From the NCBI RefSeq assembly GCF_000430885.1, contig NZ_AUMW01000006.1, positions 101,188-165,187 on the forward strand: 64,000 nt of DNA, given 5' to 3'. Each line of letters begins with the position of its first letter. The stretch's first letter is position 1. Shown here piece by piece: positions 7,025 through 15,365 of this stretch. The notes under the pieces were generated by a model. The model saw nothing but the letters and a program-made list of their open reading frames with translations, did not search any database and was not told where the DNA came from. The DNA is from Desulfotruncus alcoholivorax DSM 16058 (GTDB lineage Bacteria; Bacillota; Desulfotomaculia; Desulfotomaculales; Desulfallaceae). The position numbers and the translations under genes are program-made.

Positions 7025-8869
7025 ATGAGCCCATCAAAGATGACCAGCCGGGAAAGAGTTTTTGCGGCTGTTACCATGAAGGAGCTACCGGATCAGTTAC
7101 CCGTAACCCCATTATTGATGACACGGGGTATTCGCGAGGGGGGCGTCAGGGTTGATGAGGTTTTACTTGATGGTGAGGCAATGGCTAAAGCCAAAATTAA
7201 AGCGCATCAAAAGTTCGGTGGGGATGTGGTGCTCGCAGGCACCGACCTGTTTACCCCGGTAGAGAACCTGGGCGCCGTATTAGATTATCTGCCCTATGCG
7301 CAACCCTCGCTGGTTGAACACCCCGCACCTACAAAAGAGGCTTTTTACCGTCTAAAAGATAACTACTTATCTAAGGGTTTTGATCCGGAAAAGGGCCGTT
7401 TGAGAGCAATACAAGAAGAAATAAGAACCTTCGTTAAGGAAGGTTGGAAAGATACCCATGCGCTGGCTACTCCAGTTGGCGGTCCTATTACCACCGCTCA
7501 GCTGGTTACCGGCACCGATGAATTTTTTACCTATTTGGCCGAGGATCCGGATTATGCCAAGGAGATTATAGAGTTATGTCTTGACGTCTGTAAAAACATC
7601 TGCCGAATGATGTTCGAAGCCGGTATAGATGTTTGCAATATTCTGGATCCATTTTGCTCATGTGATATATTGCCGCCGGAAATGTATCGTGAATTCGGCT
7701 TGCCTTACCAACAGAGGTTATTCGCTTACATTAAAGAAATTGGCGGTATCGGGTTTACTCATACTTGTACCTTTACCCAACCCATCTGGTCCGACATTGC
7801 CGCCAACGGCTCCTTGAATTTTAACGGGGATATGTACCCCGGGGCTGATCACACAAAACGTGCTATAGGGGACAAATTATCTCTTATGGGTACCCTTAGT
7901 CCGTATTCGACCCTTACCCATGGCACCCCCGAAGATGTTGCCAGGGAGGTCAAGAAGCTTGCTGTAGAGGTTGGGTACAATGGCGGGTTTGTTTGTATGC
8001 CTGGTTGTGATATTGACTGGACCGTGCCTGAAGAAAATATGCGCGCATTGATCGATACTTGTGCGTCAATCAAGTACCCGATAGACATTGAGGCCCTCGG
8101 CGACCTAAGCAATGTTTATCTGGCCGGCCATCCTAAACACCCGGGCATGCGCAAAATCTCAATCGATGACGATCAAAGAGTCAGAATGGGGATTAAAAAG
8201 ACTCAGATGAAGAAAACTCCTGAGGAAGAGGTTTATTACAACCTGGCCGATGCAATCATGGAATATGACGGTGACAAGGTAGTAGAGTGGACCCAAAAAG
8301 GTTTGGAACTTGGCTTAACTCCCCAGCAGATTATATTTGACGGTCTGTGCCTTGGGATGAAAATGGTTGGCGACATGTATGAGCGTAATGAGCGCTTCAT
8401 CACCGACATGCTCAAGTCGGCCAAGACCATGGATAAGGCCATGCCTATTCTTGTTCCACTGATGGAAGCATCGGGTTTAAAAGACGGGAAAAAAGAAACC
8501 GTTGTAATGGGTCTGGTACGTGGTAACACCCAAGACATCGGTAAGAACCTCGTGGTCCTTATGTTGAAAGCGAACGGCTTTAATGTTATTGATCTCGGCA
8601 AGAACGTTAACCCCGAAGAGTTTATAAAAGCGGCGGAAGCCAATAATGCTGTAGCCATCGGCATGTCGGTTATGACCAATTCATCTGTTGCTTATGTGGA
8701 AAAGACCGTTAAAATGCTAAAAGAGCAAGGCAAATACAACAAATATCTGGTAATGACCGGTGGCGCTGCGATGAATGAGCAGCTTGCCGCGCAAATAGGC
8801 ATAAGGTATGGTTCTGATGCGAACGCTGCGGTTTCGTTGGTAAAAGAGCACATTGCAGCAAATGCTTAA
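7025..8869 (+). CDS. cmuA: Methyltransferase-corrinoid fusion protein (CmuA-like methyl halide:corrinoid methyltransferase)
   Basis: A 614-aa fusion. Residues 1-350 are a UroD/MtaA-type methyltransferase with zinc motif HTC (about H246, C248) and a distal PGC (about C328). Residues 395-612 are a corrinoid domain with helical cap (ITDMLKSAKTMDKAM) and Rossmann part. Only CmuA is well known for joining these two modules; it demethylates chloromethane and carries the methyl group on its own cobalamin. The lower-ligand motif D-x-H-x-x-G is altered to N-T-Q-D-I-G (Asn 501, Gln 503), followed by SVM and TGG. I recall that aerobic CmuA also has Gln for His, but have not checked. Start ATG 7025 has AAGGAG 8 bases upstream; the in-frame GTG at 7016 overlaps the RBS. 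Substrate could also be another methyl compound. Confidence 0.78.
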   Translation: MSPSKMTSRERVFAAVTMKELPDQLPVTPLLMTRGIREGGVRVDEVLLDGEAMAKAKIKAHQKFGGDVVLAGTDLFTPVENLGAVLDYLPYAQPSLVEHPAPTKEAFYRLKDNYLSKGFDPEKGRLRAIQEEIRTFVKEGWKDTHALATPVGGPITTAQLVTGTDEFFTYLAEDPDYAKEIIELCLDVCKNICRMMFEAGIDVCNILDPFCSCDILPPEMYREFGLPYQQRLFAYIKEIGGIGFTHTCTFTQPIWSDIAANGSLNFNGDMYPGADHTKRAIGDKLSLMGTLSPYSTLTHGTPEDVAREVKKLAVEVGYNGGFVCMPGCDIDWTVPEENMRALIDTCASIKYPIDIEALGDLSNVYLAGHPKHPGMRKISIDDDQRVRMGIKKTQMKKTPEEEVYYNLADAIMEYDGDKVVEWTQKGLELGLTPQQIIFDGLCLGMKMVGDMYERNERFITDMLKSAKTMDKAMPILVPLMEASGLKDGKKETVVMGLVRGNTQDIGKNLVVLMLKANGFNVIDLGKNVNPEEFIKAAEANNAVAIGMSVMTNSSVAYVEKTVKMLKEQGKYNKYLVMTGGAAMNEQLAAQIGIRYGSDANAAVSLVKEHIAANA

Positions 8870-8884
8870 ATCAAATCAGTATTT

Positions 8885-8922
8885 TATCGTAAGGGTGATT
8901 ACAAGGGTGCACCCCTACGATA
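8885..8922. repeat. Imperfect palindrome between cmuA and fmdB
   Basis: TATCGTAAGGGTG and CACCCCTACGATA form a 38-bp inverted repeat with a short central spacer. No T-tract follows, so it is not a typical terminator; it looks like a dispersed palindromic element or an mRNA-stabilising hairpin. Confidence 0.6.
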
Positions 8923-8994
8923 TATAAACGTCTCAATTAGCTTGGCTTCCAAAAGGTTTATCTAAGTCCGATTCAACAAACGAGGAGGTTGATT

Positions 8995-9291
8995 ATGCCG
9001 ATATATGACTTTTTTTGTACCGAATGTGACGCAAGCTACGAAGTGCTAGTGGATTATGAAACCCAAAAAGGGCTGGAACTCCTGTGCGTACATTGTGGTG
9101 GAGTGGTAAAAGCCGCACCGGTAAACATGTTCAGCATCATCACCTCCAGACAGGCGGAACAAACCACTAACCGGGAAAAAGTCAAGCCTTGCGGGCACAC
9201 CCATCATTGCCGCTGCGCTTCTATAAAACAAACGCGGCCCAATCCTTTTCAAAAACAAATTGATAAGGCACTGAAGAGTACTAATCAATAG
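8995..9291 (+). CDS. fmdB: FmdB-type zinc-ribbon protein
   Basis: A 98-aa protein opening with the FmdB zinc-ribbon signature: MPIYDFFCTEC, then a second LCVHCGG about 25 residues on (CxxC ... CxxC). The C-terminal part has a further Cys/His-rich patch (CGHTHHCRC), which is unusual for the family and could form another metal site. GAGGAGG lies 6 bases before ATG 8995. fmdB follows cmuA in the Hyphomicrobium chloromethane cluster, so its position supports the cmu assignment. Its biochemical role in that setting is not known; FmdB was proposed as a regulator of amidase genes. A structural or metal-delivery role is equally possible. Confidence 0.75.
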   Translation: MPIYDFFCTECDASYEVLVDYETQKGLELLCVHCGGVVKAAPVNMFSIITSRQAEQTTNREKVKPCGHTHHCRCASIKQTRPNPFQKQIDKALKSTNQ

Positions 9292-9830
9292 TAAACAGTA
9301 TTTTAGCTTTCAAGAACATTTGTGTCAGGTAACCTTACGGTGCAGATTGACTCTATAGGACTGGAGGCTGGCTACATAAAGCTAATGGAAGGTTATTCAA
9401 GATAGCAGTTATGTCGCCATACATGCAAAAGAAGTGCGATTGCCGGTGAACCAGATTTTTGACGATAATGCTTACCTGCAGGCCAACGGAGAAAAAGGCA
9501 CATGATATATGTGCTTCTGGACTGCTGGCCTCAGGTAACCTTATTATCGGCAGAGATAATGTATCAGGCTCGTGATGTGGCTCAACTTATATAAAGAAAA
9601 TACTGGAACCGGTCAGTAATCACCATTTTTAGGGTAAATTCATAGCTTTACCGGATTTTCCCGATATTTAGCAATAAATTTATATTGTTATATGAATTTT
9701 ATGTTTGCGGATTGTTCTAAAGCTCAAAGTTATATTTGGTATTGTGTAAAAAATAATATCATTTTCCGTTTCATGTATAATTGTTTGTGCGCAGATTTAT
9801 TTAAATTTCTTATAATGAAGAAGGAAAACC
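9292..9830. other. Non-coding or decayed region
   Basis: About 540 bases without an intact gene. Short open stretches broken by stops occur on the + strand (for example 9325-9402 and 9411-9504), suggesting a decayed gene that I do not recognise. The 13-mer TCAGGTAACCTTA is present twice (9325-9337 and 9531-9543). A TATAAT at 9776-9781 without a good -35 may serve the HPP gene downstream. Confidence 0.45.
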
Positions 9831-10433
9831 ATGAATTCTAAACCGACGGCGAGGCAAACTGAAAACACTCATGCACTGGGCAAGAAAGCACTTATTTTAA
9901 GAGCAAAGCATCTAATAAAGAACTATTTTGCAAAAATGTGCGGCACTGAACTGTATAAAAGGAAAAGGGAATATTTTAACCTGAGAGAACTGTTTACACT
10001 TGTTTTGACAATATTTGGCAGTATTGGGGTAATAGCATGGATAAGCTTTTACTTTAATCTTCCACTCTTAATTCCGTCTTTTTTGGCTTCCGCAGTATTA
10101 TTATACACAAATCACCAGTCATCGGTGGCTCAGCCACGCAACATAATCGGTGGTCATGTTTTGTCAGCAACCATCGGTGTTCTGACACAATCTGTTTTAG
10201 GCGCCAATTGGTACTCCTTAACCATTGCCCTGGTGATAGCAATAATTTTAATGATGTTAACCGGAACTATACACCCACCCGCCGGGGGGACATTATACAT
10301 TGCTATATTCGGCGGATTTGGATTAAAATTTGTGTTGATTACTGTTGCCGCTGGATCACTACTTATGGTAGTTATTTCAATGCTGTTAATAAACATTATG
10401 CCATGGAGAAAATATCCTTCTTATTGGTGGTAA
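9831..10433 (+). CDS. HPP family integral membrane protein
   Basis: A 200-aa protein of the HPP family, named for its His-Pro-Pro motif, seen here in TIHPPAGGT. The family's QPRN-x2-GGH motif is also present (QPRNIIGGH). Four hydrophobic segments follow a polar N-terminus of about 50 residues (around 53-72, 76-92, 108-146 and 160-192). Some HPP proteins have been linked to nitrite transport in plastids and cyanobacteria; the role in Firmicutes is unsettled. Start ATG 9831 has AAGAAGG upstream. It lies alone between decayed sequence and a transposase remnant, so context gives no clue. Confidence 0.8.
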   Translation: MNSKPTARQTENTHALGKKALILRAKHLIKNYFAKMCGTELYKRKREYFNLRELFTLVLTIFGSIGVIAWISFYFNLPLLIPSFLASAVLLYTNHQSSVAQPRNIIGGHVLSATIGVLTQSVLGANWYSLTIALVIAIILMMLTGTIHPPAGGTLYIAIFGGFGLKFVLITVAAGSLLMVVISMLLINIMPWRKYPSYWW

Positions 10434-10480
10434 TTATAGATTATCAAAAGTAAGGCATTATAACCAGGTCATTTTGAGAA

Positions 10481-10948
10481 GTGTTAACCGCATCCCTTTC
10501 TTCAATTAACTGTCCGGCAGCAGATAGATACCCTGTACTGTGCCAACTCATGGAAAAGAACAAAATGATCGTCATTCTTATTGAAGAGAACCAGCGGTTA
10601 GCTGAAAAGCTTGAGCAATTGACTGGAGTAAAAAATCATTTCGCACACATGTTGTTTGGCCGTTCTTCGGAAAAAAATCCAGAGATTAATACAGTTGATT
10701 CGGAAAATCTTACAGCCACGGAAATAACTGCTTCATCTGAAAGTTCCGCTGTTCCCTCAGAAGACGACAAGACTGTGCCTGCATCTGTTGATGATAACCA
10801 ACCTGAGCCGGCTACTCCCCAGAATAATGTGCTGCCTCTCAATGATCATTCCAAAAGAAAGCGCGGAGCTCAACCAGGCCACAAGGGTAACGGCCGTAAA
10901 ATTCATGAAAATCTTCGGAAACTAAATAAAAATGCCTACTTTATCTAG
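10481..10948 (+). pseudogene. IS66-family transposase, N-terminal fragment
   Basis: The fragment resembles only the N-terminus of IS66-type transposase (TnpC): a coiled-coil stretch (IEENQRLAEKLEQL), the motif LFGRSSEK, an acidic linker, then KRGAQPGHKGNGRK. Intact proteins are about 500 aa with a DDE core; here homology stops after about 130 residues and a stop follows. The true start was probably ATG 10550 (MEKNKMIV). No partner orfA/orfB or matching element ends were seen, so this is an inactive relic. Confidence 0.75.
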
Positions 10949-11213
10949 TAAATTCCAAAGATGTAACCAGTTTAAAAAAATTAGCACGTAATTTGTTTGT
11001 GGTTTCACGTGCTAGCTAGCTTTGCTATTTTCAGATTTTTTACTCCAAAATCCCCCCCGTTACCCATAACTAGCTATTTTTATGTTTTTAGGAGCAGGAA
11101 AAGAAAAATCACCCCCGCAAATTGGTTTCAAAGGGGTGATGTATATTTGAAATAAATCCTTTCCCTCCCCCCTCTCTCAATCCTTGATTTCCGTAGTGCC
11201 CATCTTTTGCCAT

Positions 11214-11231
11214 GAAATAAAGTTATTCCGT
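11214..11231. repeat. Dyad repeat RAATAAAGTYRTTCC, copy 1
   Basis: GAAATAAAGTTATTCCGT. First of three near-identical 16-18-mers within 160 bp, each with GRAA...TTCC dyad symmetry. Confidence 0.55.
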
Positions 11232-11299
11232 GAAATAGGTTTAAGAATTTCAAATGAAATGGAATAGAGTTTTACTCTGGATTAAGGGTAAAGGAGCAT

Positions 11300-11317
11300 G
11301 GAATAAAGTTGTTCCGT
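11300..11317. repeat. Dyad repeat RAATAAAGTYRTTCC, copy 2
   Basis: GGAATAAAGTTGTTCCGT. Symmetric GGAA/TTCC arms around 8 bases. A degenerate relative (GGAATAGAGTTTTACTC) lies between copies 1 and 2, near 11261. Confidence 0.55.
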
Positions 11318-11354
11318 AGCCCGTATTCCTTTAACCTGAAGGCTTCCAGCCTTT

Positions 11355-11372
11355 GAAATAAAGTCATTCCTT
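11355..11372. repeat. Dyad repeat RAATAAAGTYRTTCC, copy 3
   Basis: GAAATAAAGTCATTCCTT. Third copy, 55 bp after copy 2. Confidence 0.5.
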
Positions 11373-11442
11373 CCATGTGTGTAATAAAAAAGGGAGGAGG
11401 TGGAATATTTCTTTCTTTATTCCCCTCTCCCCCTTTATTTTC

Positions 11443-11466
11443 AAGGCTTAAGAGCCTTTTTCGATT
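11443..11466 (+). terminator. Terminator-like hairpin
   Basis: AAGGCT-TAAG-AGCCTT followed by TTTC and further T-rich sequence on the + strand. It would stop rightward transcription from the relic region before it runs into glmS from behind. Confidence 0.45.
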
Positions 11467-11510
11467 CTATTTTTCTTTTGTCTTTTCATTCGTTCACGAA
11501 ACGGATTTCC

Positions 11511-11572
11511 GAGTAGGTGCGGAGTTTATTGCAAAAAGACACAAGCAAATATGAATAACAAAGCACCTACTC
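11511..11572. repeat. 10-bp perfect inverted repeat spanning the glmS stop codon
   Basis: GAGTAGGTGC (11511-11520) and GCACCTACTC (11563-11572) are perfect complements 42 bp apart; the second arm covers the last codons of glmS. It could form a long-loop hairpin at the glmS mRNA 3' end. Confidence 0.5.
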
Positions 11573-13396
11573 CACTGTCACGCTCTTGGCCAAATTCCGC
11601 GGCTGATCCACGTCGCAGCCACGGGACACGGCCATGTAATAGGCCAGCAGCTGCAGGGGCACCACCGCCAGGATCGGTGTAAGCATCTGGTGGGTACGCG
11701 GAATGTACAGCACCTCGTCGGCCACCTTGGACACTTCCTCCAGCCCGCGGGTGGCCACCGCCAGCACCGTGGCTTCCCTGGCCTTGACTTCTTTAATGTT
11801 GCTTACGGTTTTGTCGTATAGCGCCTGCTGCGTTACCAAGGCAACCACCGGCACATCCTTCACGATCAGGGCCAGGGTGCCGTGTTTCAATTCGCCGGCA
11901 GCGTAGGCTTCGGCGTGGATGTAGGAAATTTCCTTCAGTTTCAGAGAGCCTTCCATCGCCACGGCATAATCCAGGCCCCTGCCGATAAAGAAGGCGTTCT
12001 CGCAGTTGCAATGTTCCCGGACAAATTCTTTGATGTTGGTGCCGTTTTCCAAAATGGATGCCACTTTATCCGGCAGTTTGCGCAAATCCGTTATTATTTG
12101 CGCTATTTCTCTGTCCTTTAATGTGCCCCTGTTTTGGGCCAGGTACAGGCCCAGCAGGTACATGGACAGCAGCTGGGTGATGTAGGCCTTGGTGGAGGCC
12201 ACTGCGATTTCCGGGCCGGCCCAGGTATAAAGCACATCGTCCGCTTCCCGGGCCACGGAGCTGTCAACCACGTTGGTCACAGCAATTACCCGGGCCCCTT
12301 TTCTTTTGGCCTCCCGCAACGCCGCCAGCGTGTCGGCGGTTTCACCGCTCTGGCTGATCACTATCACCAGTGAATTTGCATCTATCAGCGGGTTCCGGTA
12401 GCGCAGTTCGGAGGCGATATCGGCTTCCACCGGTATTCCGGCCAGTGTTTCAATGACGTTTTTCCCGACCAGGCCGGCGTGAAATGCGGTGCCGCAGGCG
12501 GTAATAACAACTTTGTTGATTTGTTGGAGCTGTTCCTGCGGGATGTTGATTTCATTTAATATTACCCGGCTGCCGTCCTGGGCAATCCGCCCGCTCAGGG
12601 TGTCTTTAAGCGCCCGGGGCTGCTCGTGTATTTCTTTGAGCATAAAATGGTCGTAGCCGCCCTTTTCGGCCTGCGCGGCTTCCCATTTAACATGAAAAAC
12701 TTTTTTATCCACCCGCCGGCCTGAATGGTCCAGCACCTCGACATCTTGCCTGGTTAAAACGGCAATTTCCCCGTCCTCCAGGATGTAGGTTTCTCTGGTA
12801 TGTTTGAGCAGGGCGGGAATATCCGAGGCCAGGAAATTTTCCCCCTCGCCCAAGCCCACAACCAGGGGGCTGTCGTGGCGGGCAGCCACCAGCCGGTTTG
12901 GTTCGTCCAGCGCCAGGGCTACCATGGCGTAGGACCCGTCAACTTTTTTAATTACCCTCTGGATGGTTTCCACCATGTCGCCCATGTAAAATTCCTCAAG
13001 CAAGTGCGGCAACACTTCCGTATCGGTTTCAGACCGGAACACATGGCCCTGGGAGATCAGCCATTCCCTTAGGGTCAGGTAGTTTTCTATAATACCGTTG
13101 TGCACTACCGCAAACCGCCCCTGGCAGTCCAGGTGCGGGTGGGCATTGACGTCATTGGGGCGCCCGTGTGTAGCCCAGCGGGTATGCCCGATGCCGGCTG
13201 TTGATTCAGGCATGTAGCCGTTCATTTGCGCCCGAAGCTGGGCCAGTTTGCCCGATTTTTTTAAGATTTCAATAGCATTATTCTGAATTACCGCAATGCC
13301 TGCGGAATCATAGCCGCGGTATTCCAGCTTTTGCAGTCCTTCCAGCAGTATCGGGGCTGCCTGGCGGCCGCCCAGGTATCCTACTATACCGCACAT
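11567..13396 (-). CDS. glmS: Glutamine-fructose-6-phosphate aminotransferase (isomerising)
   Basis: A full-length 609-aa GlmS, making glucosamine-6-phosphate from fructose-6-phosphate and glutamine, the entry step to UDP-GlcNAc and cell-wall synthesis. The N-terminal glutaminase begins with the catalytic Cys (MCGIVGYLGG) and carries HTRWATHG. Two SIS sugar-isomerase domains follow from about residue 290 (ISQSGETADT; GRGLDYAVAMEGSLKLKE) and the C-terminus ends in PRNLAKSVTVE, the standard tail. GGAGG lies about 9 bases before the ATG. Upstream, on the same strand, lie glmM and a glmS ribozyme, so expression is under glucosamine-6-phosphate feedback. Confidence 0.97.
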   Translation of the reverse strand: MCGIVGYLGGRQAAPILLEGLQKLEYRGYDSAGIAVIQNNAIEILKKSGKLAQLRAQMNGYMPESTAGIGHTRWATHGRPNDVNAHPHLDCQGRFAVVHNGIIENYLTLREWLISQGHVFRSETDTEVLPHLLEEFYMGDMVETIQRVIKKVDGSYAMVALALDEPNRLVAARHDSPLVVGLGEGENFLASDIPALLKHTRETYILEDGEIAVLTRQDVEVLDHSGRRVDKKVFHVKWEAAQAEKGGYDHFMLKEIHEQPRALKDTLSGRIAQDGSRVILNEINIPQEQLQQINKVVITACGTAFHAGLVGKNVIETLAGIPVEADIASELRYRNPLIDANSLVIVISQSGETADTLAALREAKRKGARVIAVTNVVDSSVAREADDVLYTWAGPEIAVASTKAYITQLLSMYLLGLYLAQNRGTLKDREIAQIITDLRKLPDKVASILENGTNIKEFVREHCNCENAFFIGRGLDYAVAMEGSLKLKEISYIHAEAYAAGELKHGTLALIVKDVPVVALVTQQALYDKTVSNIKEVKAREATVLAVATRGLEEVSKVADEVLYIPRTHQMLTPILAVVPLQLLAYYMAVSRGCDVDQPRNLAKSVTVE

Positions 13397-13433
13397 ATTA
13401 TAAAACCTCCGATATAAATCAATTTATTATCTC

Positions 13434-13562
13434 GTTACTATCCAGGTATCTAGAATTCACACATCTCTTTTTAGGTTTCAGGGCGGAATTGAGAATACCA
13501 CGAGAAAATGTTTTCGCCGGTTCTCTCATTCTGACTCCCGACTCCTGACTCCTGTCTCCTGA
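13434..13562. repeat. Dispersed intergenic repeat, copy A
   Basis: Begins GTTACTATCCAGGTAT and ends with tandem GACTCC(T/C) units before CTGTCTCCTGAG. It shares a block AAATGTTTTCGCCGGTT with copy B. It lies inside the glmS leader, between the ribozyme and the coding region. Confidence 0.75.
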
Positions 13563-13599
13563 GAAAAAACAAATGCCCGGGCGTACCGGCCCCAGGCAT
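13562..13599 (-). terminator. Intrinsic terminator in the glmS leader (second of two)
   Basis: Read leftward, ATGCCTGGG ... CCCGGGCAT forms a strong GC-rich stem (13573-13599) followed by TTTGTTTTTT. It stands between the glmS ribozyme and glmS itself. Confidence 0.7.
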
Positions 13600-13611
13600 G
13601 GTTTTGGGCAC

Positions 13612-13649
13612 AAAAATACCGTCATCAGAGCATAACTGTATCGACGGCA
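13612..13649 (-). terminator. Possible terminator in the glmS leader (first of two)
   Basis: Read leftward, GCCGTC (13643-13648) pairs with GACGGT (13618-13623), followed by ATTTTTG. The stem is short and the loop long, so it is weaker than the one just downstream. Confidence 0.45.
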
Positions 13650-13681
13650 TTTCCCGCATCAATATGCCTTTTGCGGCCACC

Positions 13682-13825
13682 GGCACCCTTTGTCCCCGCG
13701 GTTGCCCGCGGGATTTGCAGTGCCTTTATCGGTTATGGCCAAACCGGGGAGCATCCGCCGAAAACTTCGATAAACTCCCACCTCGTCAACCCGGCTGCCG
13801 GGTTCTGGCGCTTCAATTCAGTTGT
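13682..13825 (-). ncRNA. glmS ribozyme (glucosamine-6-phosphate-activated self-cleaving riboswitch)
   Basis: Read leftward, the conserved core is present in order: AGCGCCAGAAC at the cleavage site, GGTTGACGAGG, a GGGAGTTTATCGA segment, TTTTCGGCGGATG, CCCCGG, and a closing P4-like pair GGCAC/GGGTGCC near 13682-13722. Cleavage is expected between 13812 and 13811, just 5' of GCGCC. It is upstream of glmS on the same strand, as in other Firmicutes. An unusually long stretch (about 285 nt) with two terminator-like hairpins and a dispersed repeat separates it from glmS. Confidence 0.93.
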
Positions 13826-13959
13826 CAAAGGATTTGCCGTTCAAGGCAATATTATTGCAGCACCACCGCCTTTCATCCTGCCTTAATTCAAGCATCCAAT
13901 AAGACGCTTCAATTAAAACATCATATCATCAATAACCCAAATCATCAAGTATTACAGGT

Positions 13960-15294
13960 TTATAGCTGCTTAACTATATTCACCAGCTCACCCACTATCT
14001 CCTGCAATTGGTCCATGTCCCTGCCCTCCGCCATTACCCGCACCAACGACTCCGTACCGGATGGGCGTACAAGTATCCGCCCTTGCCCGGCCAGGCGTTC
14101 CTCCATCTCCCGGATGCTTTTGGCCAGTACCGGGCTGGACATGACCCGTTGTTTATCTGCAACCCGCACATTTTCCAGCAGCTGCGGCAGCCGTTCCATC
14201 CGGGCGGCCAGTTCGGCCAGGCTTTGCCCGGTGGCTTTTACCACGGAGAGCAGCTGCAGCGCGGTTAAAACACCGTCGCCGGAAGGGCTGTGCTCCAGGA
14301 ATAAGATGTGCCCGGATTGCTCCCCGCCGAAAACGGCACCGGTGCGCAATAGTTCCTCCACCACATACCGGTCTCCCACCTTGGTCTGCAGCACCTCGAT
14401 GCCGGACTCGCGCATAGCCAGGTGCAGCCCCAAATTGCTCATCACTGTTACCACCACGGTGTTTTTGGGCAGGCGGTTTTGGGCCTTTAAATGGTTGGCG
14501 CAGATGACCATGATCTGGTCACCGTCCACCAGGTTGCCTTGGTGGTCGACAGCTATCAGCCGGTCGGCGTCTCCGTCATTGGCCAGGCCAAGGTCGGCTC
14601 CCTCGCGCACTACCGTTTCCCGCAGCTTGTCAGGGTGGGTGGAACCGCACTTTTCATTAATGTTGACCCCGTCAGGGGTGTGGTTTATCGGTATAACCTC
14701 GGCGCCAAGTTCCCTTAACACCCGGGGCGCCACCCGGTAGGAGGAGCCGTTGGCGCAGTCCACCACGATTTTCAAGCCTTTAAGGTCCACTGAAATGGTG
14801 CTTTTGAGGAAGTTGACATAGCAGTCTTCAGCGTCCTCCACCCGGTTAATCCTGCCGACAGCCGGCCCCACCGGGGATGGAATTTCGGCACCGGCGCCGG
14901 TAACCAGCTGTTCGATCTGCATTTCTTTTTCGTCAGGCAGCTTATAGCCGCTGGGCCCGAAAAATTTGATCCCGTTGTCCTCCACCGGGTTGTGGGAAGC
15001 GGAAATAACCACGCCGCCGGCGGCGCCCAATTCCCTGGTCAAATAGGCCACGGCCGGGGTTGGTAGAAAACCGACACTGAGTACATCCACACCGGCGGAG
15101 CAGATACCCGCGGAAAGCGCCGCCTCCAGCATATCACCGGATATCCTGGTATCACGGCCCACCACCAACCTTTTACTGCCGCCGTTTTGCGCCAGCACGT
15201 GCGCCCCTGCGCGGCCCAGTTTAAAGGCCAGTTCCGGGGTAAGGTCTTTGTTGGCTACGCCGCGTACGCCATCGGTGCCGAATAACCGTGTCAT
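13960..15294 (-). CDS. glmM: Phosphoglucosamine mutase
   Basis: A 444-aa alpha-D-phosphohexomutase converting glucosamine-6-phosphate to glucosamine-1-phosphate. The N-terminus [15 protein letters not shown], the active serine loop SASHNP (Ser 100), the metal loop NDGDADR and the C-terminal RPSGTE phosphate-binding loop are all present, and length fits the family. It precedes glmS on the same strand. In many Firmicutes glmM follows cdaA-cdaR; here those two genes are about 25 kb away, which breaks the usual neighbourhood. Confidence 0.96.
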   Translation of the reverse strand: MTRLFGTDGVRGVANKDLTPELAFKLGRAGAHVLAQNGGSKRLVVGRDTRISGDMLEAALSAGICSAGVDVLSVGFLPTPAVAYLTRELGAAGGVVISASHNPVEDNGIKFFGPSGYKLPDEKEMQIEQLVTGAGAEIPSPVGPAVGRINRVEDAEDCYVNFLKSTISVDLKGLKIVVDCANGSSYRVAPRVLRELGAEVIPINHTPDGVNINEKCGSTHPDKLRETVVREGADLGLANDGDADRLIAVDHQGNLVDGDQIMVICANHLKAQNRLPKNTVVVTVMSNLGLHLAMRESGIEVLQTKVGDRYVVEELLRTGAVFGGEQSGHILFLEHSPSGDGVLTALQLLSVVKATGQSLAELAARMERLPQLLENVRVADKQRVMSSPVLAKSIREMEERLAGQGRILVRPSGTESLVRVMAEGRDMDQLQEIVGELVNIVKQL

Positions 15295-15365
15295 TTGCCT
15301 AATACCTCCTGCCTGGTTTAACCAGATAAATTATAGCTTTTATTGACCGGCAATGTCAATTTTCT

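Larger units (their letters stand above)
10949..11566. other. Non-coding region rich in inverted repeats
   Basis: About 620 bases without a gene between the IS66 relic and the glmS stop. Seen in it: an 8-bp inverted repeat TAGCACGT/ACGTGCTA (10982-11014), ATCACCCC/GGGGTGAT (11108-11140), three copies of a dyad listed separately, a terminator-like hairpin at 11443-11462 and a 10-bp inverted repeat at 11511-11572. Confidence 0.6.

Noticed and set aside
13434..13562. GACTCCT tandem units that look CRISPR-like
   Set aside because: Units are 7-8 bp without regular spacers, and the same block recurs singly at many intergenic places; this is a dispersed hairpin repeat, not an array. No cas genes are present.
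13598..14740. Long rightward frames opposite glmM and in the glmS leader
   Set aside because: They are antisense shadows of glmM and of the ribozyme, with no RBS and low-complexity Ser/Arg/Pro-rich products.
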